Shown here: in pieces, positions 1 to 8,317 of the stretch
Layout of the letters: every line of letters begins with the position of its first letter
Position numbering within the stretch: position 1 is the stretch's first letter
DNA from: Eimeria necatrix
Lineage: Eukaryota; Apicomplexa; Conoidasida; Eucoccidiorida; Eimeriidae
Assembly (NCBI RefSeq): GCF_000499385.1
Contig: NW_013653096.1
Location: 1-32,500 of the forward strand
Length of the DNA stretch: 32,500 bases
Reading direction: 5' to 3'
Translations under genes and position numbers: made by a program
The notes under the pieces: model-generated
What the model was told of the DNA's origin: nothing
What the model saw: the letters and a program-made list of their open reading frames with translations, nothing else
The model's database searches: none

Positions 1-303
1 AACTTTGCTGCTGCTGAGTCCAACTTTGCTGCTGCCGAATCCAAGTTTGCTGCTGCTGAATCTTCAACTTTGCTGCTGCTGAATGTTCAACTTTGCTGCT
101 GCTGAGTCCAAGTTTGCTGCTGCTGAATCTTCAACTTTGCTGCTGCTGAGTCCAACTTTGCTGCTGCTGAGTCCAACTTTGCTGCTGCCGAATCCAAGTT
201 TGCTGCTGCTGAATCTTCAACTTTGCTGCTGCTGAATCTTCAACTTTGCTGCTGCTGAGTCCAACTTTGCTGCTGCTGAATCTTCAACTTTGCTGCTGCA
301 CAG
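1..303. repeat. Tandem CTGCTG-containing minisatellite in an intron
   Basis: About a dozen imperfect copies of a 17-24 bp unit, CAACTTTGCTGCTGCTGA followed by GTC or ATCTT. The array ends at CTGCTGCACAG, directly before the first recognisable SEC11 codon at 304, so it most likely lies in an intron whose acceptor AG is 302-303. The upstream exons of SEC11 would lie to the left of the window. Reading the array as protein gives only monotonous Ala/Gln/Lys peptides. Confidence 0.8.
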
Positions 304-1021
304 GTGGAGGGCCGCGAAATCCCAATTGTTCACCGCGTTCTTAATCTCCACAAAAACGCCGCAGGAGAAACTCGACTCCTCACGAAGGGCGACAACAACT
401 CCGTAGACGACAGGGGCCTCTACGCCAGTAAGCCGCCTCCCCCAGCTAAAACTCTGGTCACTAGGGGCCCCCAAGGGCCCCTAGGGGCCCCCAGGGGCCC
501 CCAGGGGCTCCCAGGGGCCCCCAGGGGCTCCCAGGGGCCCCCAGGGGCCCCTAGGGGCTCCCAGGGGCCCCCAGGGGCCCCCATGGGTCCTGCAGGAGCC
601 CCCCAGCGGACCCCCGGGGGGCCCGTGGGGGCCCGCCCTGGGGGGCTCCTGGGGAACTCCTGGGGTGCTTTGGGGGGCCCTTCTGGGGCCCCAAAATGGA
701 CCTGTGGGGGCCCCCGGTGGGCCCCAGGGAGCCCCCCGAGGGCCCCCAGGGAGCCTCCCGGGGCCCGGTGGGTACCCATGGGGGGCCCCCTGGTGACCCC
801 CCCGGGGTTCGCGAGCGAGCTGGAGGGATTTGTGTGGGAGGGTTTTTCTGTTTGTGAATTCAGACAAAGACTTGTGGCTGAAGGACAGCAGCGTGATGGG
901 CACGACAGTAATATACCTTCCCTACATTGGTCAAGTGACCATTATCTTGAACGACTACCCAGTGGTCAAGTGGGCCATTATAGGCAGCATGGTGATCCTT
1001 GCGCTTCTGGGCTACGAGTGA
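304..1021 (+). CDS. Signal peptidase complex catalytic subunit SEC11, last two exons (5' partial)
   Basis: SEC11 is the catalytic Ser/His subunit of the endoplasmic-reticulum signal peptidase, which removes signal peptides from secretory proteins. Exon A (304-427) reads [13 protein letters not shown], then [16 protein letters not shown]. It contains the catalytic-type His (IVHRV) and the Asp-rich GDNN..DDRGLY block. Exon B (864-1021) reads [13 protein letters not shown], then [15 protein letters not shown], a hydrophobic C-terminal segment and a TGA stop. The intron is 428-863 (GTAAGC...TTCAG); joining A427 to AC864-865 keeps the frame and gives GLYANKDLWL, as expected for the family. The catalytic Ser exon lies outside the window. 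The intron is packed with G/C-rich GGGGCCCC repeats. Family assignment is firm; the exact 5' edge at 304 is inferred from the CACAG acceptor. Confidence 0.9.
440..800. repeat. GGGGCCCC-type repeats filling the SEC11 intron
   Basis: Dense irregular copies of CCCAGGGGC and GGGGCCCC, self-complementary on both strands, fill most of the 428-863 intron. They can be read in several frames as Gly/Pro/Ala peptides, which I treat as non-coding because the flanking SEC11 exons join cleanly across them. Confidence 0.85.
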
Positions 1022-1120
1022 CGCGGGGGCCCCCAGGGGCCCCCCGGGGGCCCCAGGGGCCTCCAGAGGCCCCCCGGGGCCCCTTGGGCCCCCCAGGGGC
1101 GCAGCGGGCGTCTAGAGGCC
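1022..1120. repeat. GGGGCCCC-type repeats directly after the SEC11 stop
   Basis: The same G/C-rich unit as in the preceding intron resumes immediately after the TGA at 1019-1021 and runs to about 1120. The last SEC11 exon is therefore flanked on both sides by the same low-complexity sequence. The stretch is presumably 3' untranslated or intergenic. From 1121 to 1581 I see no gene. Confidence 0.75.
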
Positions 1121-1581
1121 CAGAACTGCTCGAGACTTTCACTAAAAGGGGCCTCTTTTGCCTGCAGGAAGAGGCAGCAGGGGCCCCAGCCTCTGCTGCT
1201 AAAGGCGGCGCTTTTGCCGGAGGCTGAGACAGCGTTTTTGCTGCCTTCTGTGCCTCTCGAGGCTCAGCAAAAGCCCCGACAAGGGAGCCCCCCGCGCAGC
1301 TGGAGACTGCCGGAAAGCCGCGGGCCGCGAGAGCTCTTGGCCAGTTAACTATTGAATTGCTGGCGGGGAGTTGTGGCCCCAGAGGCAGCCAGGCTGCTGT
1401 GAGGCGTGTGCAACAAGTTGCTGCTGGGTGGCGACAAACAGCTCTACGCCAGAAGCTATTTTAAAGATATGAGTGCGCTGTGCTGCCGCCTGCACGGGCT
1501 CTCGCCTGGCAAGACAAGACGCATTTTTCGTGCACGCTTCCCTCTTTAGGAGAATCTATTTCAACTTCAAGAACAATCACT

Positions 1582-1902
1582 CTAAGGCGCAGCTGGGAAT
1601 CCTGTGAAGGCGCTTCTTTCTACCCTAAATTGCCCTTTTGGGTACACTTTCGCGCAAAGCGAGCATTTCCTATTTTGCTTAGAAGCGTCGAGTGCGCGTC
1701 GACTTTCTTGCACGCACTCTGTGCAATAAATATCGTTTTGAAGTTCCCAGTAGTTGTTTTCATAGAAGTCCCAGTTGCAATTGCGCGGAAGAGGCAGGTA
1801 GTGCAGAAGGATTTGCAAGGCTAGTTCGTGTGTCTGTACACCCGAGGCGTTGCCGCGAGCGGAGCGCCTCAGGGCAAATTCAGTGCAGCGCACCTTCGAC
1901 AT
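1582..1902 (-). CDS. Possible small Cys-rich protein, 106 residues
   Basis: This is an ATG-initiated frame on the minus strand. Its composition is ordinary and non-repetitive, unlike most shadow frames here. The C-terminal half has two CxxC pairs, YCTEC and KCSLC, spaced like a small zinc ribbon and followed by AKVYPKGQF. I do not recognise the family. The 5' end is only 48 bp from the start codon of the divergent gene at 1951, which is very tight. Either the two share a minimal bidirectional promoter, one of them has an upstream exon, or this frame is spurious. No function is assigned. Confidence 0.4.
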   Translation of the reverse strand: MSKVRCTEFALRRSARGNASGVQTHELALQILLHYLPLPRNCNWDFYENNYWELQNDIYCTECVQESRRALDASKQNRKCSLCAKVYPKGQFRVERSAFTGFPAAP

Positions 1903-1950
1903 GCAAGTCGAAGGGAACTGAAATGATTAAAAAGGAGCAGAAAAGCTGTC

Positions 1951-2739
1951 ATGTTTTGTTTCCTGCTGCTTTCTGCGCTGCTGCTGCCCGCCTGGGGCGG
2001 CAAGCGGCGGCGGCGAATGCAGCGCCACGCTGCAGCCCTCTCTCGCCCAGGCTCTGCAGGCGAAGGCCCGCAGAGCCCTTCGGCCATTTCCGGCAACTGG
2101 GGGCCCCCGGAGACGCAGCAGAAAGCCCCTTCTTTGCCCCCTTTCGGGAGCCTGGCTGCGGAGCTGCAGCAAGAGCTGGACGCCGCGCAGCAGCACCTGC
2201 TGCGGTTTGCCCAGGTTTTTGAACTAGTAGGAAGTGCTGCTGGCGACTCGCCAGCAGCAGACCCTCTGAAGATCCGGCCAGTGTCTTCGGTGGGCAGCAA
2301 AGCTCTCGGGAACTTTTTGAACTTGGAAAAAATTCCAATTTTTTCTCGAACTTTTTGAACTTGGAAAAAAACTCCAATTTTTTCTCAGGAGGTCCGGAGG
2401 GAAGTGGAAGCTGCCCGCGAGGCCCACACGGAAAATGATGACTTCAATGACTGGTGAGTCTTTTCTTTTTTTCCAAAATCCAAAAACTCCATTTCCAACT
2501 TCAGGGATCTTGGAGAACACCGAGATGTTGCTCTTAAGAACGAGCACGCTCTCCACCCTCCCCCCCCGCCTGCTGCTGCGCGCTTTGCTGCTGCTGCGCG
2601 CTTTGCTGCTGCTCCGCACTTTGCTGCTGCTCCGCACTTTGCTGCTGCTGCGCAGCTTGCTGCTGCTGCTGCCCGCAGCGCTGCAGCAGAGAACGCGCAG
2701 TCGGGGGCTTCTTCAGCAGCTGCTGACGACCCCTGCTGA
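1951..2739 (+). CDS. Predicted secreted Ala-rich protein, three exons
   Basis: Family not recognised. Exon 1 starts at the ATG at 1951 and encodes a signal peptide (MFCFLLLSALLLPAWG), a basic KRRRR stretch and a helical Gln/Glu-rich block (LAAELQQELDAAQQHLLRF). It ends at 2280 or 2289; both are phase-0 donors. Exon 2 is 2389-2453 (EVRREVEAAREAHTENDD), with acceptor TTTTCTCAG and donor CTG|GTGAGT. Exon 3 is 2505-2739, acceptor AACTTCAG, and runs through Pro and Ala-rich repeats (RFAAA, PHFAAA) to TGA at 2737-2739. All phases agree, giving about 209 residues. The signal peptide suggests entry into the secretory pathway. The same frame re-opens straight after the stop, so the true 3' end may differ. 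Confidence 0.6.
2310..2386. repeat. Tandem duplication within intron 1 of the secreted Ala-rich gene
   Basis: Two adjacent copies of about 38 bp, 2310-2347 and 2348-2386. Each begins GAACTTTTTGAACTTGG and ends TTTTTTCTC. They differ by about one inserted and one changed base. Only the second copy is followed by AG and so forms a working acceptor. Each copy contains the dyad TTGGAA/TTCCAA. Confidence 0.9.
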
Positions 2740-3053
2740 GCCAGCGGGGAGGCTCCGCCACCAGCAGCAGCTACTGCAGCAGCGGCCACTGCAGCAGCAG
2801 CCACTGCAGCAGCAGCCACTGCAGCAGCAGCTGCTGCTGCTTCTGCTGCTGCCCTTTGCTGCGGAGAAGGTCTTGAGGCCGTCGGCTGCGCACTGCAGCT
2901 GAACGATTCTGCAGCAGCTGCGCAAGCCTGGGCAAAGCCGCGCCTTCACTGCGGCCTTTTGCTGCTGCAGCAAAACTGCATGCATGCGTTGCTGCTGCAG
3001 CAGCAGCAGCAAGGGGGCCCACAAGGGCCCCCGCTCAGTCGCCCAGTTCGTCT
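2740..3053. repeat. CAG/CTG-rich stretch after the secreted Ala-rich gene
   Basis: GCAGCAGCAGCCACT units at about 2763-2830, further CAG runs, and CAGCAGCAGCAGCAGCAAGG at about 2996-3015. Several frames are open on both strands. The plus frame continuous with exon 3 of the upstream gene stays open to a TGA near 3051. This could be 3' UTR, or coding if the TGA at 2737-2739 is bypassed by splicing or is an error. Confidence 0.6.
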
Positions 3054-3285
3054 TTGAAGTCGTGCAGCTGCACAGACAGCGCAGGCCACAGAGTTGAGCC
3101 TAATGCATTTAAAGTTGGAAAGATTTTGCTTTTGCTGCTTTTTGAAGAAAAGAAAAAACTATTTATTTATTTATTTGACAAAATAAATAAAACATACTGC
3201 TGCAGTCGCTCGCAAAAAGAAAAGACTCTTCGGGACGTCGTCGGAGCTGCTGGGCTCGCGGTCTTGTTGCCAGTAGCTGCGCAGT

Positions 3286-3337
<52 letters not shown>

Positions 3338-3411
3338 GCGTTTTCGCCGTTCTCAGCCAGCTTCGAGAAGACTGCAGGGAAAGAAAGGAAGCAAAGTGAG
3401 GGGGAATTGGC
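3054..3411. other. Intergenic or 3' flank of RNase H2C with a (CAG)15 run
   Basis: It contains an A/T-rich ATTTATTTATTTATTTGAC segment near 3161-3180 and a perfect (CAG)15 run at 3289-3333. It may hold the true 3' terminal exon of the minus-strand RNase H2 subunit C gene, but I could not identify that exon with confidence. Confidence 0.5.
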
Positions 3412-3984
3412 TCACGTTATTTTGTCAAATGCTGCTAAGGGGCGGAGCGAAGTGACCCTAATGGGGGGCTCTTCTGCTTCAATAAGAGAATCCTCTTCAG
3501 CTGTTGCAGCAGCAGCAGCAGCAGCAGCACTCAGCAGCAAAGACTTCCGGACCTCCTGCTGGCTGCAGCTGGCCTTCTGGGCTGCCACGAGGAAGCCCTG
3601 CAGCTGCGGGGCCTCTGCTGCTGAGCAGCGGCTGTTGGCCAGCGGCTCTTCCTTGCCCCGGAGCCAGCGGCCGTGCAGCAGCACTTCGAGCTGCCCATCT
3701 GCTGCAGCAGCAGCATCTGCTGCAGCAGCAGCTGCTGCTGCTGCAGGCTTCACGCGTCTGGGCTGAAAGTGCTCAGAAACGGAGGCCAAGCCGCTGTACT
3801 TGATGTGGCACGGCAAAAGATGCACTCCCTGCACACCTTCCAACGCTGCAGCAAGAAGTTCCCCCGCATCTTGTGCTTCATCTAAATTGTTTCCTTCACC
3901 TTTTTGTGCAAAAGAAGAGGCCGCGTCGAACGCAGAGTTGCCAGACACGTGCGCTATTGCGTTCTCAACGGCGTCTGCAAACAT
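3412..3984 (-). CDS. Ribonuclease H2 subunit C (RNase H2C/Rnh203 family)
   Basis: RNase H2 removes ribonucleotides from DNA. Subunit C is a non-catalytic scaffold that pairs with subunit B and holds catalytic subunit A. The protein shows VHLLPCHIKYSG (about residues 54-65), SEHFQPRRV (70-78) and LLHGRWLRGKEEPL (102-115), matching the family's HLLPC, xxFxP and FRGRxLRGxE blocks in order and spacing. It then runs to IEAEEPPIRV and FDKIT, aligning with the FxRFT region near the C-terminus. Two Ala runs (about 81-95 and after KSLLLS) are lineage-specific insertions. The start is the first ATG, 3984, after an upstream in-frame stop. Read straight, the frame ends at 3412-3414. A GTGAGC donor at 3415 with acceptors at 3372 (44-nt intron) or 3361 could give other tails; the second puts a Trp two residues after FDKIT, as in the human protein. 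Confidence 0.75.
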   Translation of the reverse strand: MFADAVENAIAHVSGNSAFDAASSFAQKGEGNNLDEAQDAGELLAAALEGVQGVHLLPCHIKYSGLASVSEHFQPRRVKPAAAAAAAAADAAAAADGQLEVLLHGRWLRGKEEPLANSRCSAAEAPQLQGFLVAAQKASCSQQEVRKSLLLSAAAAAAAATAEEDSLIEAEEPPIRVTSLRPLAAFDKIT

Positions 3985-4722
3985 TCTGGTGAACCATCTA
4001 CGATTCGCCAGCAAGATCTGCGAGATCGCACTTCACAAATTCGCTAAATTTTCTATTTTGAATTAATTCGCGTTTGAAATAGTGGGAGAAGACAAAGAAG
4101 ACCGCTTCGCGCGGCAAGGGGCCCCAGGTGGTGGCTCTAGAACAACACCTCACCACCTCCCACGAGAGTGTTGAAACCTTCTCATCTTCGCACGACGAAG
4201 TAACACTGAGAAAAAATAAAATTAAAATTCAATTCGCATGTGACTTCACGAGAAAAATGATCTAAATGGGCGCAGTATTCCGCAGAATTGCGCAAAAGAG
4301 CATCTCAACAGCGGCAACACATCAGTCAACCCAAGGGCCAGGCGGAGGCAACCCTTCTCCGTTGACTGCATTAACCTCATATTTCGAGTTCTAAATAGTT
4401 TAGTGCACTTCTAAAGGCTTTTTTTCCAAGTCTGAGTATCATATTCAGCGTTTCTACGCGAAGCTGCGCCGCGTGGCGAGTGGTGGCTAACCCCCCTAGT
4501 TCATAGTTAAGAAGTGCGCAGCCAGTGAATGAGTTTATGTTTTGGGCTGCTGCCAGTGCACAGCGAAAGCGGAGGGGCCCTGAGGGCCATTTGCCCTCTC
4601 AGCGCAGCAAAGATGCCTCTTTGAAGCAGCGCTGCGTCTCTTCAAGGAAGCTGCCGACGCCGACAGCAGAAAGTGTGGAACATATGTGGGGCCTTCGATC
4701 CCCCAGCCTGCATTAGAAGTTG
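3985..4722. other. Intergenic region between RNase H2C and GILT-like genes
   Basis: Repeat-poor sequence with no convincing open frame. It lies upstream of RNase H2C (3984) and downstream of the GILT-like stop (4723), both on the minus strand, so it should hold the RNase H2C promoter and the GILT-like 3' UTR. One short hairpin is visible: AGGTGGTG (4126-4133) pairs with CACCACCT (4151-4158). Confidence 0.6.
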
Positions 4723-5942
4723 TTATTGTGTGCAGCAAGTTGAGACTGCGGCAGATCTGCACTGCAGGCACTCAGCGCACTCTTCGCACACAGCGAATGT
4801 GAAATTCGCCTCGGAGCTTGTCTTGTGTTTGCCATTCACAATTACCCAGGGCACATAGTTGTAAGACTGTCTCCTCGAGAACTTTCCAATAGATTTCCTG
4901 TAAGACCCAAAGGCAGTTTCCCAGCAACTCAGCACAGCCCAAGTGCCAGTGCAGCTTTTGTCGCCTACAGCAGAGCCGCCCCTTCGTCTCCCTGAAAGCA
5001 AGCTGGGCAGCGAGTTGAGAATTAAAAATAGTGTTTCAAAGCAACTCGGGGGGAATTAATTTTATTTCTCAAAAACTGACCTGCTATATTCCCCTTCTGA
5101 TTCCCAGTGGCTGACAAGCAGTCTCGCCACCGGCCGTCCGCGGTGCTGGCGAGCTGCTCAACGCTAAAAGTGCGGAGAATCAGCGCAAAAAAAGAAAAAG
5201 AAAATTCCAATTTGATTATTTTGTTTTTTTTCAGTCGAATTTGGAGGAAACTCTCCTCCCACTCGGTTCCTCACCATTCGATGAAGGCCAGACGGCTCTC
5301 TGGCTTCCCGTGCAACTTCTTGATCCCGCATGCAGAAAGGGTGTTCCTAAATTTAAACGAAAATTCCGAAATGCCCGCGAAACTCCCTAAGTGGAAAGTG
5401 CAGGAAAGCTGTAGGAGTCGAGACTCACAAGCGACACTCTTCCACGCCGTGCTGGCACTCCACTATGCCATCCTTTTCAGTTGCATTCCCTGGGGAGTTC
5501 GCCACTTGCTGAAATGCTTGAAATAGAAGAAAAAACAAATTACCGTATGGGTAGAGGTGCAAGTGCACGAACTTTCCCAGTTCCGATCGCATGGCCCTCG
5601 CCACTTGGCCTGTCAAGTACTGGTGGCCGCAGCCCAGTGTCAGTGCGACTTATCGACGCAAGAGGAAAGCAAAGAGCTTAGTAATGCCTCACACTTTTGC
5701 AAAACGGGCACAAAGCCTCGTAGCTGTTCTCCCATATTGGTCGCACAGCTGACAACTCCTCTCAGGCATATTCTGAAAAATTCAACTTACAGAATTTCCA
5801 CTTGAACGGGCGAAGAGCGCAGCATTCGCGGCTCTTTCCCGCGCCTAACTTGGCGCATTCTCCATCTGCTGCGATGTCCATCGGCTGTCGCGAAAATTGC
5901 TGCTAGGCAAAGGATTAGCAGCCAAGAGTGTGCAGCAGCCAT
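4723..5942 (-). CDS. GILT-family lysosomal-type thiol reductase, seven exons
   Basis: GILT proteins reduce disulfides in acidic compartments through a CxxC site. My exons are 5942-5791, 5723-5693, 5619-5544, 5516-5429, 5346-5275, 5163-5081 and 4991-4723, totalling 771 nt and 256 residues, with all phases compatible. Exon 1 gives a signal peptide (MAAAHSWLLILCLAAIFATA) and PVQVEI; joined to exon 2 it reads VEILYEALCPFCKS, with the active site C56-P-F-C59. Exons 3-4 give KFVHLHLYPY and the signature ECQHGVEECRL. Exon 5 completes it (NTLSAC) and ends FIEW. Exon 6 gives CVEQL and WRDCLSATG. Exon 7 has YNYVPWVIVNGK, the conserved GILT tail motif, then a Cys-rich end. The 27 nt at 5517-5543 have no stop and may be retained, which would keep the PYGN motif. 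The exon 7 acceptor is uncertain (4992 or a later TGTAG). The family is well supported; the natural substrate is unknown. Confidence 0.85.
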
Positions 5943-6525
5943 TTCGGAATGTTGCGGCGTTTCGGCAGCAGCAAATGGGGAGCACGAACGGCTCGCTGCT
6001 GTCAGTGAGTGCACGGGAGGCACAGAAGCAGCAGAATGCCAACAGAAATATTTTTTCGGAGTAAACTCTATTACGCGGGATCTTAAGTTCTACAATTCGA
6101 CAGAGAAGCGCAAAGCGCTGGGCTGCCAGATTCTACTGCTAAGCATACACCTAAGCACCTGCGGAGTTATCAATGTGGTCACTGAGGGAAACATCTGAAT
6201 GCATTCTAGAAATGTAGAAACTTCAATCCCTTCGGCTCAAAATAAACAACAGTTCAGTCTTCGCCTAAAAACAACTGAAGCTCTGCGCAGTGGAGAAAAG
6301 CGATAGCTGCCTCGAAGAGCAGCAGCAACGCCCGCCGGCCTTCTCCAGATTTTCCAGTTCTACACAGCAGTCCCAGCACAGTTCAATAATGCCATACATT
6401 TAAAACGCCTGGTGTGCATGCAGCACCTGAGTCCATGCAGCACTCCCCTGAAAGACTGTTCAAGTCCGTCTTGTTGCGATTGGTAGGCAAGCTGGCAATG
6501 TACAAAGTGCTTTGGAAGCTTTCGT
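5943..6525. other. Intergenic region between GILT-like and GDT1-like genes
   Basis: Repeat-poor sequence upstream of the GILT-like start (5942) and downstream of the GDT1-like stop (6526). It presumably carries the GILT-like promoter. I see no open frame, tRNA or strong repeat here, only a short GAGCAGCAGCAACG patch near 6318. Confidence 0.6.
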
Positions 6526-8317
6526 TCAAGAACTAGCGGCGCCGCCGTGGAAGTACAGTTCGCCCACGGCGGTGAAGGCAGCAAAGGACAGGAAGCAGAT
6601 CCCTGGAGGCACCGGAAAGCAGCAGAAATCAGCAACACCTCCAAATCTGCACAAATATGGCCACGAGTGAATGCCTAGGGCCGAACGGGGGGCAATCGCT
6701 TGTGCGCAGAAGAGAAAACGCAAGTGCTGCTGCCTTGCAAAACTTAAAGAGGAAAGCCTCTGCAGCAACGCAGCACTGGCGTCTGCTGCTGCTGCCCAGG
6801 GGTGCTCTGCGCGTGCATGCTACTGGCCCAAAAGGGGCTTGTCAGGGCTATAAATGCAAAGCTGCAGCAAACTGTCTTGTGCTGCAAATGAGGCGAACCT
6901 CCGAGCACCAAAACTACACGCTCTGATATCCTTTTCGCCAAGACATTTCCCCCGACGACTGCCAGAGCGGTGCACAGCCCGTGGCCAAGAATTGCGCCTG
7001 CAGCCAATTCACAGCAGCGCAGCTTCCCCTTGTTGTCTCTTTTCTCATTGTGCATGCGCGAATATTTTTAAATATATAGGCCAGCAAATATAACTAAAAT
7101 GCCTCCAGAGTCGCACCAAGGCACACAGCAGACGCGCTCCTGTCGGCCGCAAGCGCAAAAGTTGCGAGTTGTGAACGGTCGCCCCACTCCGCCATAAGGG
7201 TCAAAGACGCAGCCTAGTGCGCAAAAATCAGAGACCTTGCTATTTAATTTGTGCAAAAGTGACAAGCAAAAGCACTACTGCTGAGAAAAACAGGGCTCGG
7301 GCAGAGGAAACGAGCGGCAAAGGTGAAGAGGGTGGTACCTGGATGAACACCGGACTGAAAAAACTGCGAGCAAGGACAAACAGCCGAGACTGGCTCATAG
7401 ATTCTTCGCTTTGAGCCAAGTCCTTCAGCTCCTCTGCAGCGAAAAACACCCAACACCTTAAAAGCATAGAGGCTCCCCTGCCGAATCCGCCATTGAAACA
7501 GAGCCAGAAACCGCAGTATAGGGCTCACAAAACACAATCTTTGTTCCCTTCCGCTTTTTCAGTGCACTGTGCATGTGATAGAGGGAAAAATTTGCAAGAT
7601 TCAACACAAACAATTGGCCTCCAAAGCTCCAGGTTCTCACCCGGCTCGTCGGAGTTTTCTTCGTAGACCGCCGCCTCGTGCAGCATTTTGGCGCCGAAAA
7701 TAACAAGCAAACAGACCATAAAAATAGTGCGTAGTTCTTGTTTAAGCAACAAAGGCAGCACTTGTCCTCCTGCGGCAGCCATGAGGGTCATCACCACAAG
7801 TGCGAGAAACCCTCCGGCGAAAACATGCCAGCGGCTCCCTGGCCGCTTTTCATTTGGACGCAACTTCTTAGAGCTGTCCACCTTGGTGCAGCGCATGGAA
7901 AGGACTGCCGTAATTAAAAAGGTCTGCGTCACGCACAAAAACGGCACTGGCCCATCTGCTCCCAGCTGTTCTTGAATGTGCCCCCGCAAAAGTGGAGAAA
8001 GCGCTGCGCAAAACAAATGCCGACGGCTACGTCGCCACATACAAGTCTAAATTTTGACTGCTCAGATTTCTAGATTAGTCTTAGGGAGAGACAGGCTGCT
8101 TCTGGTGCTCCTTTACCTTATCGCCCAACTCCGAGCAAATGATCATAAACAAAGTGCCCACGAAGGCAGAACCCCAGCTAATGTCGCTCTCTGGCACTGG
8201 CATTACCTGCCCCGCGGATGCCTTCGCGGCTTTCAAAAAGAGAACTCCGCAAATAAGGGCTAGGCCTTTCATGGTGGCCAGGCGGAAGGCGTGGGAGAGA
8301 GTGTTACTTCTCGCCAT
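6526..8317 (-). CDS. GDT1/TMEM165-family cation transporter, six exons
   Basis: This family (UPF0016) moves Mn2+/Ca2+ in exchange for H+ in Golgi and related membranes, supporting glycosylation. Exons are 8317-8117, 7923-7641, 7433-7339, 7213-7117, 6997-6899 and 6602-6526: 852 nt, 283 residues, the size of yeast Gdt1. All junctions are GT-AG with matching phases. An N-terminal signal-like segment (GLALICGVLFLKAAKASA) precedes the first signature, SELGDK|TF, which is split by intron 1. VFAGGFLALVVMTLMAAAGG follows, then a hydrophilic central loop (ENSDEP..EELKDLAQSEES). SPVFIQAASLTLM leads into the second signature, AEWGDRSQ (about 201-208). The tail is GAILGHGLCTALAVVGG, ERVVLVLGG and ICFLSFAAFTAVGELYF. 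Both ExGDK/R cores expected to bind the cation are intact. ATG 8317 is the first ATG after an in-frame stop. Confidence 0.93.

Noticed and set aside
1..300. CRISPR-like array
   Set aside because: The units are contiguous minisatellite copies without unique spacers, and the DNA is eukaryotic.
440..800. Gly/Pro-rich proteins on both strands over the GGGGCCCC repeats
   Set aside because: These frames are open only because the repeat lacks stops; the SEC11 exons splice across them.
5773..5790. An 18-nt intron (GTAAGTTGAATTTTTCAG) in the minus-strand GILT-like gene
   Set aside because: It gives an open frame, but not the family motif. A longer intron ending GGGAGAACAG joins VEIL to YEALCPFC, the GILT active site, so the 67-nt intron is preferred.
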